DNA of 64,000 nt from Pseudomonadota bacterium (GTDB taxonomy: Bacteria; Pseudomonadota; Gammaproteobacteria; Steroidobacterales; Steroidobacteraceae), in the NCBI GenBank assembly GCA_018261655.1, contig JAGTSG010000001.1, positions 1 through 64,000 on the forward strand. The letters are read 5' to 3'. Position 1 is the stretch's first letter. The number at the start of each line of letters is the position of its first letter. Below, piece after piece: positions 17,356 through 26,114 of the stretch. Position numbers and translations under genes: made by a program. The notes under the pieces were generated by a model. It made no database searches. It was given only the letters and a program-made list of their open reading frames with translations, and had not been told where the DNA came from.

Positions 17356-17577
17356 ATGAGCGGAAGGAATGACCCGAGGAACCGGCGTCCAGGCACACCG
17401 GCGACCCGCGCGGCCGATCCCGTGCCCGGGACAGACGTCATGGGATGGGAGGCGCGGGCGCTGGCCCAGGTCCGGCCGCGGGTGCGGGAACTGACCGGAC
17501 CTGGTGCCGCACAGGCCGGCTGGGAGACGGACACGATCACGCGCCTCGAGGACTACTTCGACCGCGGCGAGGTTTGA
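17356..17577 (+). CDS. Small hypothetical protein
   Basis: 73-aa hydrophilic ORF that I do not recognise. It has a fair ribosome site ('cggggagc') 8 nt before ATG. The N-terminal half is low-complexity (Arg, Pro, Thr) and probably disordered; the C-terminal half 'RALAQVRPRVRELTGPG' to 'RLEDYFDRGEV' could form helices. It sits between hslR and a cupin gene, 54 nt before the latter. Coding status is moderate: start signal is good but homology is unknown. The 121-nt gap before it shows nothing definite. Confidence 0.45.
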   Translation: MSGRNDPRNRRPGTPATRAADPVPGTDVMGWEARALAQVRPRVRELTGPGAAQAGWETDTITRLEDYFDRGEV

Positions 17578-17631
17578 GCGGGCCGCGGGTCGGGGGCATA
17601 CTTCACGCCCGTCCCAGCCGAGCCATCCACC

Positions 17632-17988
17632 GTGCCCAAGCTGATTTCCGCGCCAACGGTCGTTCCAGCCGTCGGCACGCGCCCCAAGCGCATCGAAGAG
17701 TTCGTCGGCCGCGTCAACACGGGCACGGCGTCCGTCAGCGTCGCCCGCATGGCGAGCCCGCCGGGCTGGGTCGAGCCCGGCCAGCGACCGGCGTTTGACG
17801 AGTTCACGCTGGTCCTCGAGGGCTGCCTGAGGGTCGAGGGCGAGGGCGTGACGCTCGAGGTCCGTCCCGGCCAGGCGGTCCACGCATCGGCCGGGGAGTG
17901 GGTCCGTTACTCGACGCCGGAGGGCGCGACCTACGTCGCCGTCTGCGTGCCGGCCTTCTCGCCGGATACCGTCAACCGCGACGCGTAG
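17632..17988 (+). CDS. Cupin-domain protein
   Basis: 118-aa single cupin barrel with GTG start. 'FDEFTLVLEGCLRVEGEGVTLEVRPGQAVHASAGEWVRYS' is the conserved small beta-barrel segment. The usual first-motif histidines are weak (only Glu and the later His are evident), so metal binding is uncertain. Substrate is not predictable. It is followed after 9 nt by the transporter gene, so co-transcription is likely. Confidence 0.75.
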   Translation: MPKLISAPTVVPAVGTRPKRIEEFVGRVNTGTASVSVARMASPPGWVEPGQRPAFDEFTLVLEGCLRVEGEGVTLEVRPGQAVHASAGEWVRYSTPEGATYVAVCVPAFSPDTVNRDA

Positions 17989-17997
17989 GGCGGCTGC

Positions 17998-18762
17998 ATG
18001 TCGTCCATCGCGTTGCGGCCGACGCGCCTGTTCATCTTCCTGGCGGGGCTGTTCGTCACCAACGCGCTGATGGCCGAGTTCATCGGCGTCAAGATCTTCG
18101 CGCTCGAGGACACGCTCGGGCTGCCCCCGTTCGACTGGAACCTGTTCGGGCAGCGCGGGTCGCTGTCATTCACTGCAGGGGTGATGCTCTGGCCGGTCGT
18201 GTTCATCATGACCGACGTCATCAACGAGTACTTCGGCGTGCGCGGCGTGCGCTTCATCTCCTGGCTCGCCGTCGGGTTCATTGTTTACGCGTTCCTCTTC
18301 GCCTACCTCGCCATCGAGCTCGCGCCCGCCTCCTGGTGGGTCAGCGTCGCAGCCGACCGCGGCGTCCCGGACATGCAGGCCGCCTTCAGGGCGACATTCG
18401 GGCAGGGCCTGTGGACGATCGGAGGCTCGATCACGGCGTTCCTGGTCGGTCAGCTGATCGACGTGGCGATCTTCCATCGCATCAGGACGTTCACCGGCGA
18501 GCGCTGGATCTGGCTGCGGGCGACGGCGTCCACCGCGGTGTCACAGCTGGTGGACAGCTTCGTCGTGCTGTACATCGCCTTCGTGCTGGGTCCGCAGCAG
18601 TGGCCGCTCGATCTCTTCCTGGCGGTGGGCACGGTGAACTACGGCTACAAGATGCTCATGGCCGTCGCGCTCATCCCGCTGATCTACCTCGGGCGGCGGG
18701 CCATCGAGGGTTACCTCGGCCGCGGCGAGGCTGCGCGGCTGAAGGCGGAAGCGGCGGCCTGA
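17998..18762 (+). CDS. yhhQ: Queuosine precursor transporter (YhhQ/VUT family)
   Basis: Inner-membrane importer of preQ0/preQ1 for tRNA queuosine synthesis; 254 aa with about six helices. Family markers are 'NALMAEFIGVKIF', 'FIMTDVINEYFGVRGVR' and 'SQLVDSFVVLYIAF' plus 'NYGYKMLMAVALIPLIYL'. It probably shares a transcript with the cupin gene, whose stop is 9 nt upstream. Family assignment is good; the exact substrate is inferred. Confidence 0.9.
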   Translation: MSSIALRPTRLFIFLAGLFVTNALMAEFIGVKIFALEDTLGLPPFDWNLFGQRGSLSFTAGVMLWPVVFIMTDVINEYFGVRGVRFISWLAVGFIVYAFLFAYLAIELAPASWWVSVAADRGVPDMQAAFRATFGQGLWTIGGSITAFLVGQLIDVAIFHRIRTFTGERWIWLRATASTAVSQLVDSFVVLYIAFVLGPQQWPLDLFLAVGTVNYGYKMLMAVALIPLIYLGRRAIEGYLGRGEAARLKAEAAA

Positions 18763-18777
18763 CGGCCGCGGACGGCG

Positions 18778-18823
18778 AGGCGCCGATCACCGGAACCCGC
18801 ACTCGGTGAGACGGGGCGCCTTT
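18778..18823. terminator. Convergent terminator-like hairpin between yhhQ and cnoX
   Basis: AGGCGCC / GGCGCCT outer arms enclose CACCG / CGGTG inner arms; a short T-run ('cctttg') follows on the plus strand. It lies in the 86-nt convergent gap. Confidence 0.45.
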
Positions 18824-18848
18824 GCCGGTCGCTGCTCCGTGAACGCAA

Positions 18849-19706
18849 TCAGTGCAGCAGGGCCATCATCTTCCGACGGTACGAATTTGCCAGCTCGTCG
18901 TCGCCTTCGAGCAGGTCGAACGCGGCGAGCAGGCTCCTGCGCGCCAGGCCGTCACCGTACCGCCGGTCGCGCCTGAGGACGTCGAGCCAGCGCTCGAGGG
19001 CAGGCACGGCCTTGCCGGCCAGGAACTGCCGTGCGGCCAGCGCGCAGGCGGCGGCCGAGTCCCGCGGGTTTGCCGCGAGCTTCTTCTCCAGTTCTTCCTC
19101 GGCGGGTTGCCCGGCCAGCGCCTCCGCCAGCAACACGCGCGCCGCGACGGCCTTCAGGCGCGGCGCATCCATCGCCTGGACGGGGAGGGATGCCAGCCGT
19201 TCCGCGGCAGCCTCCGCCCTGCCGGCCAGCGTGAGGGCCTCGATGAGTTCCACCTGCGCATCGACGTTGCCGGGCTCGTCGCGCACCACCTTCTCGAGCA
19301 TCAACACCGCCTCTGCCGCCTTGCCGGAACCGATCAGTTCCCCGGCCTGGGCGCGGTCGCGGTCCGAGGGCCGTTCCAGGTAGCGCTCGATCACGGCCCG
19401 GATGGCGCTCTCGGGCTGCAGGCCGATGATCTCGTCCACGGCGCGACCGTGCCTGAAGATCCGGAGCGTCGGCAGGCTGCGGATGCCGTGCGCGCGGGCC
19501 AGTTCCAGCTCGACGTCGGTGTTGACCTTCACGACCCTCGCGCGGCCTGCGTAGGCGGCCGCCACGCCTTCCAGCACCGGCGCCAGCATCTTGCAGGGCC
19601 CGCACCATTCGGCCCAGAAGTCCACCAGCACCGGCATCCGCTGCGATGCCTCGAGCACGTCGCTGGCGAAGGTCTGGCCGGTCGATTCGATGATGTGCTC
19701 GTGCAT
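18849..19706 (-). CDS. cnoX: Thioredoxin-like chaperedoxin CnoX/YbbN
   Basis: 285 aa from ATG 19706 (the track starts two codons earlier at TTG). An N-terminal thioredoxin domain (about 5-110) with the intact active site 'WAEWCGPCKML' is followed by a TPR-like helical C-terminal domain (about 115-285) ending 'LANSYRRKMMALLH'. In E. coli CnoX protects substrates from overoxidation and passes them to GroEL; there the motif is SxxC, whereas here the CGPC pair is complete, so it may also be redox-active. It is divergent from the DUF481 gene. Confidence 0.9.
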   Translation of the reverse strand: MHEHIIESTGQTFASDVLEASQRMPVLVDFWAEWCGPCKMLAPVLEGVAAAYAGRARVVKVNTDVELELARAHGIRSLPTLRIFRHGRAVDEIIGLQPESAIRAVIERYLERPSDRDRAQAGELIGSGKAAEAVLMLEKVVRDEPGNVDAQVELIEALTLAGRAEAAAERLASLPVQAMDAPRLKAVAARVLLAEALAGQPAEEELEKKLAANPRDSAAACALAARQFLAGKAVPALERWLDVLRRDRRYGDGLARRSLLAAFDLLEGDDELANSYRRKMMALLH

Positions 19707-19788
19707 GGGCAATCCTGGCGCCGTGGGACTGCAGCTGTTATGGGACCGTCCCTGCCGGAATCAAGGGTCTCGCTTCGCGTCAAGACCG

Positions 19789-19817
19789 TTGGTCAAGTCC
19801 CGTCCAGTCGCTACACT
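19789..19817 (+). promoter_or_regulatory. Promoter of the DUF481 gene
   Basis: TTGGTC, 17-nt spacer, TACACT, located 39 nt before the ATG. Good sigma-70 match in the 149-nt divergent gap. Confidence 0.6.
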
Positions 19818-19855
19818 ACGCGGCCCCACACGGCCTCACAGAAGGGAATTCTGGA

Positions 19856-20557
19856 ATGTACAGGACAAGACTCCTCGCACTGGTCCTTTCGCTGGCCGCC
19901 GCGGTGCCGGCGCAGGCGGACTGGAGCGGCAAGGGCGAGCTCGGCGGCGTGATTGCCCGCGGCAACACCGAGACCGAGACGATCAGCGGCAAGATCGACA
20001 TGACCAACGAGCTGGATCGCTGGAAGCACATGGCGGGATTCTCGATCCTGCGCACCGTCAACGACGGGGTCACGTCGGCGAACCGCTGGGAGCTGCGCGG
20101 CGAGTCGGACTACAAGCTCACCGACCGCAGCTACCTCTTCGGCGCGCTGCGCTACGAGGAAGATGAGTTCACCGACTTCGAGTACCAGGCCATCGCCTCC
20201 GCCGGCTACGGCTACAAGTTCATCGACAGCGAGGCCACCAAGCTCGACGGCAAGATCGGCGTCGGCTATCGGCAGTCCGAGCTGCGCGTGGACGGTGACA
20301 CGGAGGGCGACGCCATCCTCCGCGCGGCCATCGACTACTCGCACCGACTGACCGAGACGACCACGGTGATCGACAAGTTCCTGGTCGAGGCCGGTTCGGA
20401 CAACACCTACCTGCAGAACATCCTGGGCCTCGAGGTCAAGATGAACGAGTCGCTGGCGCTCGGCCTCAGCTACGAAATCCGGCACAACACGGACGTCCTG
20501 CCCGGCACCGAGGAGACGGACCAGGTCCTGACGGCCAACCTGGTCTTCGGATTCTAG
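19856..20557 (+). CDS. DUF481 outer-membrane beta-barrel protein (YdiY-like)
   Basis: 233-aa exported protein. The signal peptide 'MYRTRLLALVLSLAAAVPAQA' is followed by alternating amphipathic strands typical of a small barrel and ends in Phe ('LVFGF'), the outer-membrane sorting signal. 'GELGGVIARGNTETETISGK' is the DUF481 N-terminal hallmark. A ribosome site 'aaggga' precedes the ATG. The family, which includes E. coli YdiY, has no firmly assigned function. Confidence 0.88.
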   Translation: MYRTRLLALVLSLAAAVPAQADWSGKGELGGVIARGNTETETISGKIDMTNELDRWKHMAGFSILRTVNDGVTSANRWELRGESDYKLTDRSYLFGALRYEEDEFTDFEYQAIASAGYGYKFIDSEATKLDGKIGVGYRQSELRVDGDTEGDAILRAAIDYSHRLTETTTVIDKFLVEAGSDNTYLQNILGLEVKMNESLALGLSYEIRHNTDVLPGTEETDQVLTANLVFGF

Positions 20558-20577
20558 GGCCCGGCCGCGAGCATCCC

Positions 20578-20991
20578 GTGGCGCGTCCGCGCACGCCAGC
20601 GCTCACGGTGGACGTGGTCATCGAGCTGACCGACCGTCCCGGCCGGCCCATCGTGCTGGTCGAGCGCCGCAACCCGCCGGCCGGCCACGCGCTGCCCGGC
20701 GGGTTCGTGGACGTGGGGGAGACCGTCGAGCAGGCGGCCGTGCGCGAGGCGCGCGAGGAAACGGGACTCGAGATCACGATCACGCGCCTGCTCGGCGTGT
20801 ATTCCGACCCGGCCCGCGACCCGCGCGGGCACACCGTCAGCATCGTGTTCGTCGGCGAGGCCCGCGGTGAACCCGCGGCGGGCGACGACGCGGCACGGGT
20901 CATCGTCTCGCGCCCGGAATCGCCGCCCGCGCTGGCGTTCGATCACGCCCGCATCCTGGCCGACTACCTGAAAGGCGCGCGTCGTTCCTGA
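20578..20991 (+). CDS. NUDIX hydrolase
   Basis: 137-aa protein with a complete Nudix box: 'GGFVDVGETVEQAAVREAREETGLEI' read as G-x5-E-x7-REUxEExGU (residues about 40-62). It should hydrolyse a nucleoside diphosphate-linked substrate with Mg2+; resemblance to ADP-ribose or 8-oxo-dGTP type enzymes cannot be decided. The GTG start is 20 nt after the DUF481 stop, so it may be co-transcribed. Confidence 0.88.
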   Translation: MARPRTPALTVDVVIELTDRPGRPIVLVERRNPPAGHALPGGFVDVGETVEQAAVREAREETGLEITITRLLGVYSDPARDPRGHTVSIVFVGEARGEPAAGDDAARVIVSRPESPPALAFDHARILADYLKGARRS

Positions 20992-21029
20992 AGCGGGTCC
21001 CGCGCTGCTATTCGCGGACGTCTCCGCAG

Positions 21030-21575
21030 TCAACCCCGCCTGCGCCGCGCACGCGGCCGGCGCGGTTCATCCGTCGCGACGGCCGCGGGCAACGCCAGCG
21101 CGTGGGTGGACTTCACCTCCTCCATGACGAAGTAGGTGTGGGTCTGCTCGACACCGGGCAGGGCGGTGATGCGCTCACCCAGGATCCGCCGGTAGGCTTC
21201 CATGTCGGCGACACGCAGCTTGACCAGGTAGTCGAAGCCGCCGGCCACCATGTGGCACTCCTGGACTTCCTCGAGTTCGACGATTGCCCGCTTGAATCGC
21301 TCGAACACCTCGGGAGTGGTCCGGTCGAGGCGGATCTCGACGAAGGCGAGCAGCCGGGCGCCGAGGCGCTGCGGGTCGAGGTGCGCGGCGTAACCGCGGA
21401 TGTAGCCGAGCCGCTCGAGGCGTCGCACGCGCTCCATGCAGGGGGTCGGGCTCAGGTGTACGCGCCGCGCCAGCTCGGCGTGGGACAGGCGTCCATCCTG
21501 CTGCAGCAGCTCGAGGATCTTCCGGTCCAGTCGATCCATCCTCAGGTGCCGCCCTTCGGTATGTGAGTCAACCAT
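21030..21575 (-). CDS. lrp: Lrp/AsnC-family transcriptional regulator
   Basis: 181-aa feast/famine regulator: N-terminal winged helix (about 12-65: 'LDRKILELLQQDGRLSHAEL', 'SPTPCMERVRRLERLGYI') and C-terminal RAM/ACT domain (about 75-160). The start at ATG 21575 ('MVDSHTEGRHLRMDRLDRKI') is chosen because it matches the MVDS N-terminus of E. coli Lrp. A basic extension 'EPRRPRARRRRG' ends the protein. It is divergent from putA with a 130-nt gap and so is the likely proline-responsive regulator of putA, as PutR/BkdR-type proteins are elsewhere. Whether it is a global Lrp is not decided. Confidence 0.9.
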   Translation of the reverse strand: MVDSHTEGRHLRMDRLDRKILELLQQDGRLSHAELARRVHLSPTPCMERVRRLERLGYIRGYAAHLDPQRLGARLLAFVEIRLDRTTPEVFERFKRAIVELEEVQECHMVAGGFDYLVKLRVADMEAYRRILGERITALPGVEQTHTYFVMEEVKSTHALALPAAVATDEPRRPRARRRRG

Positions 21576-21596
21576 TGCGATGGGTCCGTATGGCCA

Positions 21597-21654
21597 TATT
21601 CCACCAGGTAACGGGAGAATTTTAGATGAATCACCTGCCATTGACCTTGGAATA
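21597..21654. promoter_or_regulatory. Putative Lrp-type operator region between lrp and putA
   Basis: Perfect 7-bp inverted repeat TATTCCA ... TGGAATA, plus an inner CAGGT ... ACCTG pair, in the only AT-rich stretch of the divergent gap. A TAAAAT -10-like hexamer for the lrp gene lies inside (minus, 21619-21624). Binding by the adjacent Lrp-like protein is inference. Confidence 0.4.
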
Positions 21655-21705
21655 ATGGTGCACTGGCGGCCCGCGCGGGCGGGCCGCTTCACAAGGGGGT
21701 GGGCG

Positions 21706-24700
21706 ATGACGGCTTTTCTCTGGCCGCTGGGCGTTTCGGGCGAGACCGAGGTCGGTCGCGCGATCAACCGCTGGTACCTGGCGGACGAAGCCGCCGTGGT
21801 TCGCGAGTTGCTGCCGATGGCGCGCCTGGCGCCTGCAGACGGCGAGCGCGTCATCCGCGAGGCCGTCGAACTGGTCGACTCCGTGCGTCGCCGGCGGCAG
21901 GGCACCGCGGGCATCGAGGCCTTCCTCCAGCAGTACGACCTCGGCTCGCGCGAGGGAGTGATCCTGATGTGCATCGCGGAGGCGCTGCTCCGCATCCCGG
22001 ATGCCGACACCGCGGACCGGCTCATCGCGGACAAGATCGCCTCGGGGAACTGGTCCGACTACCTCGGCGAGGCGGACTCGCTGTTCGTCAACGCCTCCAC
22101 CTGGGGACTGATGCTGACCGGACGGATCGTGCGGCCGAACGTCGAGGACCTCGCGAATCCGTCGTCGTTCATCGCCCGCCTGGCCGGCCGCCTCGGCGAG
22201 CCGGTCGTGCGCGCTGCGTTCCGCCAGGCCATGCGCATCATGGGCCACCAGTTCGTCATGGGCCGCACCGTGGACGAGGCGCTGCGGCGTGCCGCGGCCG
22301 GCGGCAATGCCCGCTATCGCTACACTTTCGACATGCTCGGCGAGTCGGCGCTCACGGCGCAGGATGCCGACCGGTACTTCGAGGCCTATGCGACGGCGAT
22401 CGGCAAGGTCAGCACGATCGCGCGCGCCGGGACGGCGGCGGAGGCCTGGCCATCCATCTCGGTGAAGCTCTCGGCCCTGCACCCCCGCTATGAGTACCCG
22501 AACCGGTCCGAGGTCCTGGCAACGCTCGGGCCGCGGCTCGAGGCGCTGGCGGTCAGCGCCATGCAGGCGGGCGTGGCTTTTACCGTGGACGCGGAGGAGG
22601 TGGATCGCCTCGAGCTGTCGCTGCTGCTCTTCGACCGTCTGCTGTCGGCGCCGGCGCTCAGCGGGTGGGGAGGCCTCGGCCTGGCGGTCCAGTCATACCA
22701 GAAACGCAGCCTCGACGTGCTGCGCTGGCTGGCGCGCCGCGCGGCGGAGGCAAGCCGGACCGTGAACGTCCGGCTGGTCAAGGGCGCGTACTGGGATGCG
22801 GAGATCAAGCGTGCCCAGGAACGCGGCCTGCCCGGTTACCCGGTCTTCACGCGCAAGCCGAGCACCGACGTGTCGTTCCTGGCCTGCGCCCGGTTCCTGC
22901 TGGAAGGCACGGACCGGCTCTACCCGCAGTTCGCGTCGCACAACGCGCACACCGTCGCCTGGGTCATGCAGGTCGCAGGCGCGCAAGGGCGCCACTTCGA
23001 GTTCCAGCGCCTGCACGGCATGGGCGAGGAGCTCTACGACGGGCTCGTGGATGGCGAGGGGCAGGCCGTGCCCTGCCGCGTGTATGCGCCGGTCGGATCC
23101 CACGAGGACCTGCTGCCGTACCTCGTGCGCCGCCTGCTGGAGAACGGTGCCAACACGTCGTTCGTCAACCGCATCGTGGACGAGCGGGTCCCGGCCGCGG
23201 AAGTCGTGCACGACCCGGTGGCCGAGGTCGAGTCGTTCGCGTCCATCCCGCATCCCCGCATTCCGGCTCCCGCGTTGCTGTTCGGCGCGGAGCGCGTCAA
23301 TTCAGCCGGCATCAACCTGGCGGACGGACGCGAGCAGGACCGGCTGGCCGCGGACTGTCGCGGGGCGCTCGTGCGGCCGTTGTCGGCCTCGCCCATCGTC
23401 GGCGGCAGGCAGCGCCGCGGCACGTTGCGCCGGGTCGCGAATCCGGCCAATCGCGCCGAGGTGGTCGGCGAGGTGGCCGAGGCCGGCCCCGAACTGGTGG
23501 ACGAGGCGCTGGCGATCGCGGTCAGGGCCCAGCCCGACTGGGACCGGAGACCCGCCGCCGAGCGGGCGGCCGTCCTGGAGCGCGCGGCCGACGCCTACGA
23601 GGCGCACCAGGGCGAACTGGTCGCGCTGTGCGTGCGGGAGGCCGGCAAGACGATTCCGGACAGCATCGCGGAGCTGCGCGAGGCGGTGGACTTCCTGCGC
23701 TACTACGCGGCGCGTGCCCGCGAGGACTTCGGCGCCCCGACGCTGATGCCGGGACCCACCGGCGAGAGCAACCGGCTGGCGCTGCGCGGCCGCGGCGTCT
23801 TCGCCTGCATCAGCCCCTGGAACTTCCCGCTCGCGATCTTCACGGGGCAGGTGGCCGCGGCGCTGGCCGCCGGCAACGCCGTCATCGCCAAGCCGGCCGA
23901 ACAGACGCCGCTGGTGGCCGCGGCGGCGACCAGGCTGCTGTTCGATGCGGGCGTGCCGGGCGACGTGCTCCACTTCCTGCCGGGTCAGGGCGGCATCGTC
24001 GGCGCCCGACTCACGGCCGACCCGCGGCTCGACGGCGTGGCCTTCACCGGCTCGACCGAGACGGCGCGAATCATCAACCGCGCGCTGGCGGCCCGCGACG
24101 CGCCGCTGGCCGCGCTCATTGCTGAGACCGGCGGCCAGAACGCCATGATCGTGGACAGCTCGGCGCTGCTCGAGCAGGTCGTCCATGACGCCGTCGCCTC
24201 GGCGTTCAACGCGGCCGGCCAGCGCTGTTCTGCCCTGCGCGTGCTGTTCCTTCAGGAGGACATCGCGGACCGGACGCTGTCGCTGCTCGCGGGGGCCATG
24301 GACCTGCTGACGGTCGGCGACCCGGCGCTGCTGGTGACCGACGTCGGGCCGGTCATCGACGAGGAGGCCCGGCAGGCCCTGGAGGCCCACGCCGCGCGCA
24401 TCGTGCAGGGCGCGCCCTGGCATCACCGGCTCGAGCTGGGCGCGGCGCACGCCGCGGGCTCCTTTGTCGCGCCGCTGGCGGTGGAGATCTCCGGCATCGA
24501 GACCCTGGAACGCGAGGTCTTCGGGCCGATCCTGCACATCGTGCGCTACAAGGCCGACGCAATCGACGCGGTGATCGACGCCATCAACGGCACGGGCTAC
24601 GGGCTGACCCTGGGCGTCCACTCGCGCATCGACGGGTTCTCGCGCCGGATCGCCGAGCGGGTCGAGGCAGGCAATGTCTACGTCAACCGCAACATGATCG

Positions 24701-24864
24701 GGGCCGTGGTCGGGGTGCAGCCTTTCGGCGGCTGTGGGCTGTCGGGGACGGGGCCGAAGGCCGGCGGTCCACACTACCTGCATCGTTTTGCCACCGAGCG
24801 CACCGTCACGATCAACACGGCGGCGCTGGGCGGAAACACGGCGCTGCTGTCGATCGACGACTAG
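21706..24864 (+). CDS. putA: Bifunctional proline dehydrogenase / P5C dehydrogenase
   Basis: Oxidises proline to glutamate in two steps; about 1052 aa. FAD barrel (about 130-450) with 'VNVRLVKGAYWDAEIKRAQ' and 'FASHNAHTVAWV', then an aldehyde dehydrogenase (about 540-1030) with 'SPWNFPLAIFTGQVAAAL', 'FTGSTETARIIN', Glu in 'AETGGQNAMIVDS' and catalytic Cys in 'NAAGQRCSALRV'. The start at 21706 has a strong ribosome site 'aagggggt'; an in-frame ATG at 21655 is less likely. Unlike E. coli PutA (about 1320 aa) it has no N-terminal ribbon-helix-helix domain and no long C-terminal extension, so repression must come from elsewhere, probably the divergent Lrp-like protein. Confidence 0.96.
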   Translation: MTAFLWPLGVSGETEVGRAINRWYLADEAAVVRELLPMARLAPADGERVIREAVELVDSVRRRRQGTAGIEAFLQQYDLGSREGVILMCIAEALLRIPDADTADRLIADKIASGNWSDYLGEADSLFVNASTWGLMLTGRIVRPNVEDLANPSSFIARLAGRLGEPVVRAAFRQAMRIMGHQFVMGRTVDEALRRAAAGGNARYRYTFDMLGESALTAQDADRYFEAYATAIGKVSTIARAGTAAEAWPSISVKLSALHPRYEYPNRSEVLATLGPRLEALAVSAMQAGVAFTVDAEEVDRLELSLLLFDRLLSAPALSGWGGLGLAVQSYQKRSLDVLRWLARRAAEASRTVNVRLVKGAYWDAEIKRAQERGLPGYPVFTRKPSTDVSFLACARFLLEGTDRLYPQFASHNAHTVAWVMQVAGAQGRHFEFQRLHGMGEELYDGLVDGEGQAVPCRVYAPVGSHEDLLPYLVRRLLENGANTSFVNRIVDERVPAAEVVHDPVAEVESFASIPHPRIPAPALLFGAERVNSAGINLADGREQDRLAADCRGALVRPLSASPIVGGRQRRGTLRRVANPANRAEVVGEVAEAGPELVDEALAIAVRAQPDWDRRPAAERAAVLERAADAYEAHQGELVALCVREAGKTIPDSIAELREAVDFLRYYAARAREDFGAPTLMPGPTGESNRLALRGRGVFACISPWNFPLAIFTGQVAAALAAGNAVIAKPAEQTPLVAAAATRLLFDAGVPGDVLHFLPGQGGIVGARLTADPRLDGVAFTGSTETARIINRALAARDAPLAALIAETGGQNAMIVDSSALLEQVVHDAVASAFNAAGQRCSALRVLFLQEDIADRTLSLLAGAMDLLTVGDPALLVTDVGPVIDEEARQALEAHAARIVQGAPWHHRLELGAAHAAGSFVAPLAVEISGIETLEREVFGPILHIVRYKADAIDAVIDAINGTGYGLTLGVHSRIDGFSRRIAERVEAGNVYVNRNMIGAVVGVQPFGGCGLSGTGPKAGGPHYLHRFATERTVTINTAALGGNTALLSIDD

Positions 24865-24891
24865 TCGCCCCCGGCGGGCCGCCCGGCGGTT

Positions 24892-25110
24892 TCAGCGGTC
24901 CTCGCCGGGCGCGGCCTGGCCGGTAATGGTGCGCGGCCGGCCCGAGGGGAGCCGGCCGGTCTCCCGCAGGCTGCGCCGGAGCAGGAAGTCGATCTGCGCG
25001 TTCAGGCTGCGCAGGTCGTCGTCGGCCCAGCGCCGGAGCGCCGCGAGGATCTCCGGGTCGATGCGCAGCAGGAACGCGTCGCGTTTCGCCAAGCCTGGGT
25101 CTCCAGCCAT
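24892..25110 (-). CDS. Small ribbon-helix-helix (Arc/CopG-like) protein
   Basis: 72 aa. 'KRDAFLLRIDPEILAALRRW' followed by 'NAQIDFLLRRSLRE' matches the Arc fold: a beta strand with alternating contact residues, then two helices with the N-A/E-x-I dimer-helix motif. The C-terminal tail is Pro/Arg/Gly rich and disordered. The ATG is 4 nt after the SPFH stop, so the two are translationally coupled. Probable DNA-binding partner or autoregulator of the pair; no toxin is evident. Confidence 0.8.
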   Translation of the reverse strand: MAGDPGLAKRDAFLLRIDPEILAALRRWADDDLRSLNAQIDFLLRRSLRETGRLPSGRPRTITGQAAPGEDR

Positions 25111-25114
25111 CCGC

Positions 25115-26068
25115 TCAGCTGTAGAGCGTGCCCGTGTTCACCACCGGTTGCGTGTGGCGGTCGCTGCACAGCACGACCAGCAGGTTGGACACCATGGCGG
25201 CGCGCCGCTCGTCGTCGAGCTCGACGACCTTGTCGCGGGCGAGATGCTCGAGCGCCATCTGCACCATGCCGACGGCGCCCTCCACGATCTTGGTCCGCGC
25301 CGCGACGACGGCCTGCGCCTGCTGGCGCTGCAGCATGGCGGCGGCGATCTCGGGGGAGTAGGCGAGATGGCTGATGCGCGCCTCGAGCACGTTCACGCCG
25401 GCCTTGTCGAGGCGCTCCTGGATGTCCGCCTTCAGCTGCTCGGAGATCCCCACGGTGTTGCCGCGCAGGGAGACCTCGTGGTCCTCGCTGTCGTAAGGGT
25501 GACGGCTCGCCATGCTGCGCAGCGCGGCCTCGCTCTGCACGGCCACGAAGTCCTCGTAATCGTCCACCTCGAACAACGCCTCGACGGTATTGACCACCCG
25601 CCAGACGACGACCGCGGAAATCTCGATCGGGTTGCCGTCACGGTCGTTGACCTTGGAGGGCCGGCCGAGCGTCCGGGCGCGTTCCTGCACGACCTTGCCG
25701 GCCGCGTCCTTCCGCTCCGGCGTGTGGATCGAGCCGGTCTCGAAGTTGCGTACGCGCAGCGAGAGCTTCTTCTTGGTGAAGAACGGGTTGACCCAGAAGA
25801 AGCCGGAGTCGCGCACCGAGCCCTTGTACTCGCCGAAGAGCAGCAGGACGCGCGAGTCATTGGGCGCGATGGCCATGTACCCGGGCAGCGAAATGATGCC
25901 GGCCAGGATCAGCAGGATCCCGGTGACGATCGCCCAGCCCGAGCCGTCGCCCATCTTCAGCGCATGCAGCGCCAGGACCGTGTACCACGGTCCACCGATC
26001 AGCAGCGCGATGCTGAATCCCAGCGGGAGCCACCCCGAGAACGGACGGAAAGCCTTTTCCTTGATCAT
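25115..26068 (-). CDS. SPFH/Band 7 membrane protein
   Basis: 317-aa stomatin/prohibitin-like protein. Two N-terminal hydrophobic segments ('[20 protein letters not shown]' and '[20 protein letters not shown]') are followed by the SPFH domain (about 75-260: '[20 protein letters not shown]', '[20 protein letters not shown]', '[20 protein letters not shown]'). The last third contains the helical '[21 protein letters not shown]', typical of scaffold-forming family members. Likely a membrane microdomain scaffold. Paired with a small Arc-like gene, an association I recall from other proteobacteria. Confidence 0.88.
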   Translation of the reverse strand: MIKEKAFRPFSGWLPLGFSIALLIGGPWYTVLALHALKMGDGSGWAIVTGILLILAGIISLPGYMAIAPNDSRVLLLFGEYKGSVRDSGFFWVNPFFTKKKLSLRVRNFETGSIHTPERKDAAGKVVQERARTLGRPSKVNDRDGNPIEISAVVVWRVVNTVEALFEVDDYEDFVAVQSEAALRSMASRHPYDSEDHEVSLRGNTVGISEQLKADIQERLDKAGVNVLEARISHLAYSPEIAAAMLQRQQAQAVVAARTKIVEGAVGMVQMALEHLARDKVVELDDERRAAMVSNLLVVLCSDRHTQPVVNTGTLYS

Positions 26069-26106
26069 CGTCGTCTCCTGATGGGACTGTTGCAGAGATG
26101 TCAGAA

Positions 26107-26114
26107 TGATATCA
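26107..26114. promoter_or_regulatory. Palindrome upstream of the SPFH gene
   Basis: TGATATCA, a perfect 8-bp palindrome about 39 nt upstream of the SPFH ATG in an AT-rich patch. Short half-sites of this kind suit ribbon-helix-helix proteins; autoregulation by the 72-aa partner is inference. The 111-nt gap otherwise holds the spacer after sixA. Confidence 0.3.

Noticed and set aside
21436-21705. Upstream part of the 1142-aa PutA ORF as a fused DNA-binding domain
   Set aside because: It is antisense to the lrp-like gene and has no ribbon-helix-helix pattern; the ribosome site supports 21706.
24892-25110. Possible toxin-antitoxin antitoxin
   Set aside because: The small ribbon-helix-helix protein has no toxin-like neighbour; its partner is an SPFH protein.
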